Shown here: positions 12,490 through 23,366 of the stretch, in pieces
Position numbering within the stretch: position 1 is the stretch's first letter
Layout of the letters: each line of letters begins with the position of its first letter
Source of the DNA: Lunularia cruciata
Taxonomy: Eukaryota > Streptophyta > Marchantiopsida > Lunulariales > Lunulariaceae
Assembly: GCA_948567375.1 (NCBI GenBank)
Contig: OX419755.1
Coordinates: 18,171,001 to 18,235,000, forward strand
Direction: 5' to 3'
Length of the DNA: 64,000 nt
The notes under the pieces: model-generated
Database searches by the model: none
Seen by the model: the letters and a program-made list of their open reading frames with translations, nothing else
What the model was told of the DNA's origin: nothing
Position numbers and translations under genes: made by a program

Positions 12490-12604
12490 GTGAACAATTG
12501 ACAGTTCTAACAACTATACCGTTCTACAACAACTGTTCTAACCTGCAGATCCAAAATGACAATGCACCTCTTCATATCTGTCTATTCAAATCTCAAATCA
12601 GTTA

Positions 12605-14896
12605 CTAATCCAATCCAATGTCTACTTCTTCCTCGGCTTTCAAACCCGAACCCGAAGTAATCTTACTTCCTATCATTTTTTCCTCGGGTTTCATAATTCC
12701 TACTTCCTCTACTAGATCTAACAATTCTCTTTCTTGATCTGAAATTGCACTAGTGGGTAGTCTATCTAACTCTTCATCCTTCGACCCACTCTTCTCTAAT
12801 GTCTTTGAGGGCAACTACGAAGAAATTTGGATTCCTATGTTATCTACTTTGGGTTTTGCCTTAACATCCTGCCAAAGCTTTTCTAACTCTATTCTCACTA
12901 AGTCTAATCTAATCGCAATATTGTCTTCTACCTCTAATATCTTCCTATCTACACGAGCTCTCAATTTAATCAACAAGGGGTTCATCTAGGTGTCTTTCGC
13001 TTGTCTTCGCCTCGTCTCCTGCACCAACAATTTCAACTCGTGCAGTCTCGTCTCCTCAATTTGAATGTTGGCCTCTGTACTTAACATCGCGTTCACTCTG
13101 AGGACTATTTCCTTCAATGGCTCCAATCTTGTCTTGCGTTCTCGTTCCCGATCTGCAAGCCAGTCCTCTCTGTACATCACCAATTCTTCTTCAAATTTGG
13201 CCTTCACCGCTTCCTTCTCTTTCTCCTTCTGTTCAACCTTCTCTTCCTGATTACCAAGTAATTCTTGTAATCTCTCTTCTTCTCTATATCTCGCAGCCAA
13301 CTCTCGTTGCCAGAGTTGCTTCTTCTCCTCCATACTCTCCATCACTCGATCGAGCTCTTGATCCTTCGATGCTACCCTTGCCATAGCATGGATAAGCTCT
13401 ACTCTTGAATCAACAAACTACTGCTTCAAGATTTTGTGCTCCGCTACCTGTCTCTCCCTTGCGATGTCACTCTTCCTCGCAAGATCTTCTCGATAACTCA
13501 CTTCTCTCTTCAGGTCTTTGATTACTTGACTCCTCTTGACTGCTTCCGCTCACAGTACTTCTCTCTCTTCCTCACCTCGGGTTATACTCTTCTTCAAATC
13601 CGAGTTTTCTTCTTCTAATCTTGATAAGACCTGCAACACAGTCTTTACCTTTGGACAAGTAGACTGCATCTCTTTCTTCTTCTTCTCCATCTTCACCAAC
13701 AGCGGGCATACTACCGTTTGCAGGTAATCTACTCCATTACTAGCAACTTCTTCCTCCTGCGGAGTGGTCTCTCTTATTTCCTCGTGTTCTCCCAATACTC
13801 GCCTTCTTCTCTGGAGTCCTTGTATTGGGATTGATGCCTCACTGCCCGAGCTTTCTTCTACCTCTTCCTTCACTCTACTTGGTCCCGCTTCACACTTCGC
13901 CTTACGTCTCGAGCAAATTCCTTGCTGTACTGCGATCTTCTTCTCCTCGAGCACTGGTACTTCGTCTTCCAGCGCCGCATTGTCTTTGGTTTCTACTTCG
14001 GCTTGCATTTCTTCTTCGTATTCTTCAGCCGCTGGTACCGATGTCATCTCTCCTCCTTCTTCACTGTCACTACTTGTATCTCCACTCTGCAATGTCAGCT
14101 CAGGTTCCTCCTCACGTTCCGAGTCCTCCGTCTTGAGCTCGGCTTCGCCTTCTGAGTCTTCATCTTCTGACTCAATCACCACCATTCCTCGCCTCGGGTT
14201 ATTTTTCTGCATCTTCTGAGGTTTCTTGTTTTCTTTGGCTTCTGCTTGCCGAGTTCTCTTCTTTGTCGGGGTACTTACAACGACCTCCACGTTCTTCCCT
14301 GTCTTTGCGTAGTAATCGTCTGTGCTCCGGATTTGGAGAATGTATTGCTTCTCCTCCGCGTCGACTTCTCTTCTCAAATCAGGATGGAAATGAGACACCA
14401 TTCTATTGCGCTCCGCCAAATTGAGCAGATTTAACCTGAGGAAAAAATGTGCTGCAAATGGTACGATGTAGTGTGGAGGCGACTTATCCCGCAGATTCCA
14501 CACCATCTGCCTCGTTCTTCCGTGAAAGCACCTTGCCCAATTGATTGGTTCTCTTGCAAATAACTTGTGAAAGAACACCGCTTGGTGTTTCATCACATAA
14601 GTAGTTCTCTCCGGCTTCAGGATGGCCATTAGTGCACTCACAATTCCTCTCCTCACAAGGTCTTTGTAGCACTCAACTTTGTACCCATTCTTCGTCCTCT
14701 TTGACGAGAAGGCATCTCTCACCTCCTGCGTTTCTTGGGCTATCTCTCCTTTCCCCAAGAACGTGGCTCCCTGCTCCGAACCCGCCTCCTTCCCGAGTAC
14801 AAGTCTCCAATCCGACTCTGTCCAGCAAGCCGGATTTCCTCTCTTCCCTTCTTCCTCGGGACCATCGAGACATTTACTCTCGATGATTTCTGTCAT
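12605..14896 (-). pseudogene. T1 protein: unidentified, acidic and coiled coil, 763 codons with stops
   Basis: The start is the ATG at 14896, conserved as MTEII or MAEI in all four T copies. The frame to 12605 is 2292 bp, exactly as in T4, with nonsense codons but no net shift. Residues 1-220 look globular and basic (GNPACWTESDWRLVL, INWARCFHGRTRQMVW). Residues 230-350 are very acidic and serine-rich (SEDEDSEGEAE). From about 420 to 640 there is a long heptad-like coiled coil rich in Glu, Lys and Arg. The hydrophobic core with INWARCF recalls the plant-transposon ORF1 proteins found in Athila-like elements; this is a weak resemblance, and the function is unknown. Confidence 0.6.
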
Positions 14897-15595
14897 GAAT
14901 CCTGGAAAACTTACGTTCTAGTTCCATGCCAGAAAAGTGATCCAAAGTCGGCTCAAGACTTTGATCCTCGCTACTATATCTAATCTCCGAATTGCATGAT
15001 TTCTCACTACAAATTCGGAGTTCTTCTTCCCTCCTCCCATCTATCCTGCTTTCTTACTGTCTCTTGATTTCTCTCTCGGGACTTCTCCCTTGCGCACTAA
15101 CACGAGTCCAACTCTATTTCCCTTTCCCCGATCACCTACAAGACGACTCCTCAACGGCGAAGGAAAATTGCTCGACATTTCATCGTTGCAGTTCCGATTT
15201 TTATAGAGTTGCACTTCTTTGTCTTCCGTCACTTCGAGTTTCTACCGAGAAATCACACCTCCGGCATGCACCTGTCACTGTCAATCAACCTTCGCGCGTA
15301 TGAGCCGCCAATTTTGAAACGGCCCCTTCTTGAATTTCTCGCCCCAACAAAAGGTTGTTAGATTAGGTTGTCTTTGCCTCGGGTTGAGCTCCCCCCGATC
15401 CGAAGACAATTTACTTTGTATTGTATGCTGACACGGCATTTCCAAGTACTTCACCTTATGATCGGAAGTCACTTTACTTCGGGTTTCATCCCGAAGACAA
15501 TTTTCTTCGCCTTCTTTGGCCATACAGGCGCAATCCGACTTCTCTATACACCTCTTCTCCTTTATTTTGAAAAAAACAAAAAATGTGTGCACCAC

Positions 15596-15702
15596 AATTA
15601 CCTATTATGGGATTTGGTTATCGTTGTAGTTTGGACTTAGCTGGACCTTTACTGCTGATTGTGAGACATCATCGGTATGTTTTGGTGATGGTAGAGCACT
15701 TC
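15596..15702 (+). pseudogene. M1 integrase fragment between two T insertions
   Basis: Continues the M1 integrase from 11811: PIMGFGY, SLDLAGP (first catalytic Asp), VRHHRYVLVMVEHF. It ends where T2 is inserted, and the sequence resumes at 18633. Only about 107 bp separate the two opposite insertions. Confidence 0.85.
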
Positions 15703-18632
15703 TGTGGTACCCACATTTTTTGTTTTTTTATGGTTAGTAGTGGTTAAGAGACAAAGTAAGCATGGAAAAGTCGAATTGCGGACAAAGAAGAGGCAAAAGT
15801 AACTTCGGAGGAAAGCCGAAGAAGCTGACATCGGATCCGATGATGGAGGTACTCAGAAGAGGAGTACGCCGGAAACAGGCCAAAGATCATTGTCTTTGGG
15901 TTGGAAAATGCAAGAACAATGAAGACAGTTTAACAACCTCTGTACGTGGCAAGAAAGTACATTCCAAGAAACGGCGGGGGCAGAATAAGCATGTCTTGAC
16001 AGTGATCGGGAGTGCATGCAGAAGAGAGAAATTCACAGACAAAATTGACTAAAGAGGCAATATAAAATTGCAACTGCGCAGGGGGAAGTTGAATTTGTTG
16101 AGTAAATTTCCAATTCCTTTGAGTAGTCGTCCTGCAGTAATGCGTGTCCGGAAGCCCGTCAAGAGTGAAATTTTTTTGGAACCCTGAGGAAGTTAGAGTG
16201 TCTCGTCCAGGAGAGGGGATGATCTTCCAACAGCGTAGAACAAGAGAACAAATCATGGCGAAGAAGGTGGCCAACGCGCTGGCAGTGAGAGGTTTTGCAA
16301 TTCGAAGAGTGGATGTAGTAGCTAGAATTGAAGTCTTGGTTAGACTTTGTATTACCGTTTTAGCATGGAACTGGAATTTCAATTTCCCAAGAGTGATGGC
16401 AGAGATCGCGGCCAGTAATTGTGAGGAGTGTCCCAAGGTGGAGGGGAAGAGAGGCAATCCAGCTCGTTGGACTGAGTCGGATTGGAAATTAGTATTGGGG
16501 AGGGAAGCAGGAGAGCCAACAGGGGTCACCTTCTATCGGAAGTGTGATGTTGTAGAGGAGACGGTGGAGATTCGCAATTCATTTTTTGCTCCAAGAACTA
16601 CGAATGGTTACAAGGTGGAATCCTATCGGGACCCAATCCGAAGAAGTATCATGGGGGCGATGATCGCCATGTTCAAGCCGGAGCGAATGACCTACGTAAC
16701 CATGCAGCAGGCAGTCTTCTTCCATCAGATGTTTGTAGGAGTACTAGTGAATTGGGCGAAGTGCTTCCATCACCAAACAAGGCAAATGGTGGTGAATTGG
16801 AGAACGGGCTCGCCACCGCATTATTCCGCACTGTTCACGGCTCATTTCTACTTTGGGCTGAACTTGCTGTCCAAAGACGAGTGTCATCATATGGTCTTGC
16901 ACATGCATCCCGATTTGAGGCAAGAAGCAGACAAAGAGGAGCAACAATATATGCTTCATCTGCGAGCAAACAACAAGTACTTTGCAAGGACGGGACAGTG
17001 GAAGATCGAAGATGTTGAAGGAAGAAGTGAGTGATGTGCGCATCAAAAATGTTCATCTGAAGGTGATGACCACCGTGATGGAGCAGGAGTTGGACAGCTT
17101 GAAGAAGAGTGCCACAACAAAAGATCAAGCATGGCAGAGAGAATTGGCGTCCAGGCAAGAAGAAGAAGAGCGTTTGCAAGAACTTGTCAAGAGTGCAGAA
17201 CAGCAGAAGATGCAGTATGTAGAGGAGAAGAAGATGCTCACTGCAGACTACGAAGACAAGTTGAAGATGTATCGAGCGGAGTTGAAGGTAGAACATTCTC
17301 GGAGATATGCATCGAAATCAGTAGGAGACATTGCAGGGAAATTACTAGCACTCTTAAGCACGGAGGCTGAAGGAAGATTGGAAGAAGCTCGTCTGCATGA
17401 GTTGAAGTTACTTGTGCAGGAGACTAGGAAACAAAAAGCCAAAGATGTGGACATGAACACCTTGTTGATCCGATTGAGGGAACACGTAGATAGGAAGATG
17501 TTAGAAGTAGAAGACAATGTTAGTCTCAGATTGGATTTAGTCAATTCAGAGTTAGAGAAAATTTAGAATAGTGTGACAGTGGAGAAGAAGCCCGATGTCG
17601 CAGACGTAGGAGTACAAGTGTCATTGGACTTGAGGATTGACACATTAGAGAAGAGTGGGTCGGAAAATAAGAATGTAGATAGATTACTCGTGAACTCAAT
17701 TGTAGATTGTAGTGAAGAAGTTGTAGAATTAGTGAAGAAATTAGTAGAATCAATCGTACACGAAGAATGAGAAATAGCAGGAAGGTCATTGGGTTTGGAA
17801 GCCGATGATGGGGTAGATATCGGATTGGGCTAAGTGTTGATTTTGAGATAGGAAAAGACAGATATGAAACGATAGACTGTCACTTGGGATCTGTAAGTAG
17901 GAAAAGATGTTATGAAGAGGTGTCTAGGTAGGCAAATCTGCCGTTTGCTTCAATATTTAAGTGGAGCAATCGCAGTACAATGTTATTCAGTATTCAACTT
18001 TTTGAAGATAGATAAAGCAAAGTGCTATTCTCAGTGCTCGTCGCTTAAGCTTAATTCCGATTGTCAATTTCGTGTTTGTGTTTGTGAGTGTGTAAAGAAT
18101 TCCAAAGAGCAAGTCAGTGTGCCTGTAGATGTTGGAATCTGCAGCCCTGATCTTCATTTTATGTGTTTGATCCTGAGTGAAGTGCATCGGAGCAATGCCT
18201 TGACAGATCTGAGAGGAATTGTAGTGTTGTTAGTATTCTACACTGGTGAGTGCAACATGAAGTTGATGTGAAGCAATTTTGATTGAGGAAGTTGTGCCTT
18301 CAGTTGAGGGGTGGAACAAAATTCTGAGGTGAAATTGGTCTTCGTAGTGAAGTGCCGTCTTTGAGAGAATCTGAATCATCACAATCAAGAGTTGTTTGGA
18401 CAAAATTGACTATGTTGTGATTATGTGTGTGTATTCGTGACAAGTTGTCAAGATTGTGAGCTTGTTATTCTCTTCTGGGTGTGGTTTCTACCTGAGAGAT
18501 TAAAGAAGAACTCAAGAAGAACTAGAATTGTGATGTTTGTCTTTGTATTTGACCAATTCTGGATAGTATCTCTGCGGGAACAAACTTTACTTACCCGATT
18601 ACTGCAAAAGTGATATTTGCCGGGTTGTCACA
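15703..18632 (+). mobile_element. T2: T-family element with internal deletion (2930 bp)
   Basis: Starts TGTGGTACCCACATTTTTTG and ends CCGGGTTGTCACA. Flanked by ACTTC (15698-15702) and ACTTT (18633-18637), a 5-bp duplication with one change; uninterrupted M sequence reads ACTTC. It is the most diverged of the four main T copies and has lost the acidic middle of the protein region. Confidence 0.83.
16396..17770 (+). pseudogene. T2 protein, acidic middle deleted
   Basis: ATG at 16396 (MAEIAASNC) aligns with the conserved start of the other T proteins. The N-terminal globular part (GNPARWTESDWKLVLG; later VNWAKCFHHQTRQM) runs to about 17034. It is then joined out of frame to the coiled-coil part (16982-17566, then 17573-17770 after one stop at 17564-17566). 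The acidic middle present in T1, T3 and T4 is missing. The open frame also extends upstream of the ATG to 16144. Function unknown. Confidence 0.6.
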
Positions 18633-19608
18633 ACTTTTCCAAGTGGATTGAGTTGGTGGTACTTCCTAACAAGTCTAGTGAAGGGACAACTTACTTTGTT
18701 CTTGGATTGAGTTCTTAGTCATTTTGGTGCACCAATTGAGGTTTTGACTGATCAGGGTACAGAGTTCTTGGGGGATTTTCAGGTCTTGTGTGACAAGGCT
18801 TTGATTGATCATCATACTACATCCCAAGATCACCCTGAGGTAGATGGCTTAGTAGAGAGAGTGGTTCAGACGGTGAAGAGAGGATTGCAAAAGTATGGTT
18901 TGTAGAGAGACCACTTGGAAGATTGGGATCTCCACTTACCTTGGTTGGCCATGGGCTATCGGTTCAGTTGGCAAGCCTCCTTAACATCCTTCTCTCCATA
19001 CTTTCTACTTTATGGACATGATCTGAATTTACCTACAGCAGTTCGTCAAGATGCTACTGTAGTTTTGGACTTGGATGACCCTGATGTATGGATGAGTGCA
19101 TGTTCTCATCGGGCAAAGATCTTTTGGAGAGTGATGCCAATGGCTTTTGAGAACTTGGTGATTGCTCAGCATAAAGATACTTTACACTATGCTACCATTC
19201 AAGGAGGAGGTTATAGACCCTTGATTTGTTGATTTCATCCAAGAGACTTTGTATATCTATAACAGATAGCAACTATGACACTTGATGTTTTGACATGCCA
19301 CACTATATTGAGACTACATGAGGTTTTGCCATCTAGAGTCCTTGTGTCAGAAGGACATGATGGTGATGTTTGGAAGGATCATGTGCACAATTGTGCGCCA
19401 TGCCACCTCCCAAACATTGATGGTACTATGGACCCAAGCTTGGCACTTGTACGTGCAGGCTTGAGGTGTATGTTATGTGGCTCTTCTGGTGGAGCTATTA
19501 CTATTTTAGGTGTGATAGCTGTTTGAGAGGATGGCATATGGCATGTATGAATCCTGCCCTCATGGTGGTTCTTCATGGATAGTGTTTATGTCCTAGATGT
19601 ACTTGACC
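18633..19608 (+). pseudogene. M1 integrase core, C-terminus and PHD finger
   Basis: Resumes the integrase after T2: FSKWIELVVLP, then LTDQGTEFLG (second catalytic Asp), then HPEVDGLVERVVQ (the Glu of the DDE triad). The C-terminal DNA-binding part follows, and from about 19462 a PHD finger starting CMLCGSSGGA. In this copy a small frameshift splits the PHD finger, whose second half reads CDSCLRGWHMAC in another frame and ends CPRCT. The intact finger is in M4 (60213-60362). Confidence 0.82.
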
Positions 19609-19764
19609 TATAGCTAGTTCATTCTTTATATGGTATAGATTGCAGACATGCGACTAACAATGGGGCTCCATAGCACCCGGCCTCTTGATCTTTGCCCATC
19701 ATAGGGTATACCATATACTTGGAGTAGATGGCTATCTAGAGTTAGAGGGACCTAACCGCCCACT

Positions 19765-19774
19765 AGGGGGGCGA
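19765..19774 (+). other. M1 polypurine tract
   Basis: AGGGGGGCGA directly before the B1 repeat. The same tract precedes B1 in M4 (reverse complement at 60041-60053). In gypsy elements such a tract primes plus-strand synthesis and marks the start of the 3' terminal repeat. Confidence 0.65.
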
Positions 19775-19775
19775 T

Positions 19776-19880
19776 TGTGGCACTTTAGAGCCTATGTATG
19801 ACTTATGTATGAGTTGTGCTTCTATAGTGTATGATGTTGACAACAATGTATGTTGTGTAGCAATGTATATACGCATGACA
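19776..19880 (+). repeat. M1 B1 repeat (105 bp)
   Basis: TGTGGCACTTTAGAG to ACGCATGACA. Repeated at 20333-20419 (B2), with A2 between them. Together with the following AT and the start of A2 it makes a 12-bp palindrome, TGACAATTGTCA. Confidence 0.8.
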
Positions 19881-19882
19881 AT

Positions 19883-20331
19883 TGTCACGCCATTTGTAGT
19901 GTCACATCTAGATTGCTCGGACATTGGAGTTACAATGATAGTAGTAGAGTTATTTTAGTAGTTTCTCACAGACTACTTTCCAACGGTAGAATTTTGTGTT
20001 TGGGATACTAACTTCACGGTGGAGCCCACTGTCACTTTGCACCATTTACACTATTGAGTGTGCCGTCAGTGGGACCGTTAGGGTTTCAGACCTAGCTCGA
20101 GTCCAGGGGTATACTTTCAAAGTACAGCTCCAGAGAGCTCACTTCTCTGATGTTGAGCCTTTGAGTTCATGGCTATAGTGGACAGAGGTCGGCAAGCGTC
20201 ACCTGGATTCTTTTAGCTAGAGTGGGTGTGGCTTGACTATAATCAGTGCCTAGTTGTTGGTAGTTTATAGAGTGACAGATCAAGTACTGATCTGAGTTGA
20301 GTGGATTCAAGAATTGTAAACAATCTGATTA
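19883..20331 (+). repeat. M1 A2 repeat
   Basis: TGTCACGCCATTTG to CTGATTA, a second copy of the A1 unit at 4425-4876, here followed by B2 instead of the leader. Confidence 0.82.
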
Positions 20332-20332
20332 T

Positions 20333-20419
20333 TGTGGCACTTTAAAGCCTATGTATGACTTATGTGTGAGTTGTGCTTCTATAGTGTATGATGTTTACAG
20401 CAATGTATATATGCACAAC
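20333..20419 (+). repeat. M1 B2 repeat, element 3' end
   Basis: TGTGGCACTTTAAAG to GCACAAC. It is shorter than B1 by an internal loss of about 17 bp near its end. Followed by the ATCTC target duplication. Confidence 0.8.
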
Positions 20420-20424
20420 ATCTC

Positions 20425-20447
20425 CTTGTTGAGCTTATCAACAAATA
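20425..20447 (-). pseudogene. C0 integrase fragment, right of M1
   Basis: Minus strand encodes VDKLNKE, which continues directly into the C0 fragment at 4424 once M1 is removed. It is cut at 20447 by the start of T5. Confidence 0.75.
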
Positions 20448-21143
20448 TGTGGTATCTACATTTTTTGTTTTTGTTGAGTTTTGAAGAAGTGTGTTTTTGG
20501 TAGAGAATTGAAGGTAGAAAGGAAGGAAGGAGAGAAGAATTGTGCATTTTGAGCCAACCCAAGGAAGTCAACTTTGTGTCAAAGGAAGAAGGACTCAGAT
20601 TGGATTGGAAGGACTTGACCCAAAGGAGGGTTACTTTGCATCAAAATGAAGGTTGGAAGTCAGAATTACTGTAGGACTTGTATCTAAATGACCACATGTC
20701 CAAATTGTACATGCTATATCTTGTTGAAAGCATCTTCTTCAATGCTTTCCGTTGCCACCAAAATCATGGCATTTGGAGGTCTATAGCAGAGTTTTAAAGT
20801 AATTGAAGTTTCTAAAGTAAATGTAAGGTGACTCAAGTCTACACGACTTGGGTTTATACAACTTTGGACTTATATGACTTTGGGTGTAGTGACTTCAGGT
20901 CAAGAGACATCACCTCAAGACCAAGGTGACCCAATGTAAGGTAGTTAGATATTGGATGAAGGTGACTTGGGGGTCTTGCCAAAGTCATCTAAGGAAGTTA
21001 GAGTAGGGGAAGAAGATAGTGCATGATACTCATGACTTCAATTTCAATCTTGATTGAAGATATGATAGAATTAGAAGAAAAAATAGTAGTAGTGAATGAA
21101 CCAAAGTGCAAGAGATAAGGAAGAAGGAAAAGGATGTAAATAT
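20448..21143 (+). mobile_element. T5: diverged T-like 5' remnant
   Basis: Starts TGTGGTATCTACATTTTTTG, very close to the 5' end of T elements, and continues about 700 bp with purine-rich sequence that resembles the T leader only loosely. T3 begins at 21144, so T3 probably inserted into it. There is no coding frame of note. Confidence 0.5.
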
Positions 21144-23366
21144 TGTGGTGCCCATATTTTTTGTTTTTTTCAAAATAAAGGAGAAGAAGTGTATAGAGAA
21201 GTCGGATTACGCCTGTATGGCCAAAGAAGACAAAGAAAAGAGTCTTCGGGATGAAACCCGAAGTAAAGTGACATTGGGTCATAAGGCAAAGTACTCAAAA
21301 ATGCCTTGTCAACATACAACCCAAAGTAAATTGTCTTTGTATCGGGGGGAGCTCAACCCGAGGCGAAGATAGTCTAACAACCTTTTGTCGGGGCGAGAAA
21401 TTCAAGAAGGGGCCATTTAAAAACTAGCGGCCCATACGCACGAAGGTTTATTGATAATGACAGGTGCATGCCGGAGGTGTGATTTCTCGGTAGAAACTCA
21501 AAGTGACAAAGACAAAGAAGCGCAACTCTATAAAAATCAAACTTGCAATGACAAAATGTCAAGTAATTTTCCTTTGCCGTTGAGAAGTCATCTTGCAGGT
21601 GATTGGGGGAAGGGAAATAGAGTTGAATCGTGTTAGTGCACAAGGGAGAAGTTGCGAGAGTGAAATCAAGAGAGAGGGAGAAAGTAGAAGAGATGGGAGG
21701 AGGAAAGAAGAACTCCGAATTTGCAGTGAGAAATCATGCAATTTGGAGGTTAGACGTAATAGCAAGGATCAAAGTCTTGAGCCGACTTTGGATCACATTT
21801 CTGCCATGGAATTGGAATGTAAGCTTTCCAGGATTCATGACAGAAATCATTGAGAGTAAGTGTCTCGATGGACCCAAGGAAGAAGGGAAGAGAGGAAATC
21901 CGGCTCGTTGGACAGAGTTGGATTGGAGACTCGTACTCGAGAAGGAGGCAGGCTCGGAGCAAGGAGCCACGTTCTTGGGGAAGGGAGAGATAGCTCAGGA
22001 GACTCAGGAGGTGAGAGACGCTTTCTCTTCAAAGAGAACAAGGAATGGGTATAAGGTTGAGAGTTACAAGGATCCAGTGAAGAGAGGGATCGTGAATGCT
22101 CTCATGGCAATCTTGAAGCCGAAGAGAACAACTTATGTGATGAAGCACCAAGCGGTGTTCTTCCATAAGTTGTTTGCAGGAGAACCTATTAATTGGGCGA
22201 GGTGCTTCCATGGGAGAACAAGGCAGATGGTGTGGAATTTGCAGGATAAGTCGCCTCCCCACTACATTGTGCCATTTGCATCACATTTCTACCTCGGGTT
22301 GAATTTGCTCAATTCGGCGGAGCAAAATAGAATGGTGTCTCACTTCCATCCCAACTTGAGAAGAAACGTCAACGTGGAGGAACAACAGTACATTCTTCAA
22401 ATTTGGAGCACGGATGAGTACTACATGAAGACGGGTAAGAGCATGGAGATAGAAGCGAGCACTCCAAAGTCAAAGAAGAGGGGTCGGCAAGGGGAAGCCA
22501 AAGACATCAAGAAACCTCAGAAGATGCAGAGAGGCAACCCGAGGCAAAGTATGATGGTAATTGAGTCGGAGGATGAAGACTCAGAAGGAGATGCCGAGCT
22601 CAAAACTGAAGACTCAGAACACAAGGAGGAGCCTGAGCTAACACTGCAGAGCGGAGATACGAGCAGTGATAGTGATGAAGGAGGAGAGATGACATCGGCG
22701 CCAACGGCTGAAGAAGAAGTGCAAGCTGAGATGGAAGCCGAAGACAACACACAGTTGGAAGACAAAGTAACTGTGCCCAAAGAGAAGAAGATTGCAGTAC
22801 AGCAAGGAGTTTGCTCAAGACATAAGGCAAAGTGTGAAGCGGGGCTGAGTAATGTGAAGGAAGAGGTAGGAGAAAGCTCGGGAAGTGAGGCGTCAATTCC
22901 GATACAAACATTGCAAAGAAGAAGGTGAGTATCGGATGAACATGAAGTACAAAGAGAAGTGGCCACACGCAAAGAAGTAACCACAAGCGATGGAGTGGAG
23001 TACCTACGGGAAGTGGTGTGTCCTTTGTTGGTAAAGTTAGAACATAAGAGAAGGAAATGCAGTCAACATGTCCGGAGGTGACGACTGTGTTGCAGGTATC
23101 AGCGCAATTAGAAGAAGAAAACTCGGAGTTGAAGAAGAGAATAACCCGAGGTGAGAAGGAAAGAGAAGTACTGCGAGCGGAGGCAGTAGTAAAAAGTCAG
23201 GTAATTGAAGACCTGAAGAGAGAAGTGAGTTATCAAGAGGAGCTTGTGAAGAAGAGTGACATAGCAAGGGAAAGACAAGTAGCAGAGTACGAGATCTTGA
23301 AGCAGTAGTTTGCTGATTCAAGAGTAGAAGTAATCCATGCTATGGCGAGGGTAGCAGCAAAGGATT
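21144..23366 (+). mobile_element. T3: T-family element, 3' part missing
   Basis: Starts TGTGGTGCCCATATTTTTTG and is collinear with T1 and T4 until 23366, inside the coiled-coil region. There it is joined to the truncated inner end of Gb. The missing 3' parts of both elements point to one deletion or rearrangement rather than a clean insertion. Confidence 0.82.
21837..23366 (+). pseudogene. T3 protein, longest open T frame, C-terminus lost
   Basis: ATG at 21837 (MTEIIES). The frame is open from 21630 to 22928, covering the globular part and the acidic, serine-rich middle (VIESEDEDSEGDAE). After a stop the coiled-coil part follows from about 23057 to 23366 (EEENSELKKRITRGEKE). The protein is cut at the junction with Gb. 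The role is unknown; the same resemblance to plant-transposon ORF1 proteins applies and is weak. Confidence 0.6.

Larger units (their letters stand above)
11812..15595 (-). mobile_element. T1: full-length T-family element (3784 bp) in M1 integrase
   Basis: In its own sense it starts TGTGGTGCACACA at 15595 and ends GTTGTCACA at 11812. It is flanked by ATTAT (11807-11811) and ATTAC (15596-15600), where the uninterrupted M sequence reads ATTAC, so this is a 5-bp target duplication with one change. It has no internal pair of LTRs. It carries one long protein frame and a TATA-like box about 680 bp before its 3' end. T4 (37752-41534) is almost the same length. Confidence 0.85.
4425..20419 (+). mobile_element. 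M1: gypsy element with DNA methyltransferase and PHD finger, full span, two nested insertions
   Basis: Complete but decayed copy of the M family, about 9.3 kb once the nested T1 (11812-15595) and T2 (15703-18632) are removed. Order: A1 repeat, long leader, Gag, protease, cytosine-5 methyltransferase, RT, RNase H, integrase, PHD finger, polypurine tract, B1, A2, B2. The ends are fixed by a 5-bp target duplication and restoration of the interrupted C0 sequence. Gag has two deletions of about 300 bp compared with M3. There are many stops and several frameshifts, and the RT active site reads YIND rather than YIDD. The integrase type and target duplication place it in Ty3/gypsy, not among tyrosine-recombinase elements. 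Confidence 0.9.

Noticed and set aside
13764-14219. Ser/Leu-rich plus-strand open frames over T1 (and similar ones over T4 at 39727-40255)
   Set aside because: They are antisense to the T protein; the Ser/Leu content is the mirror of its Glu/Lys-rich codons.
19776-20419. B1-A2-B2 as a separate small TRIM-type element with 105-bp LTRs
   Set aside because: The A unit is also the 5' end of every M copy, and the C0 target duplication brackets the whole of M1, so B-A-B belongs to M.
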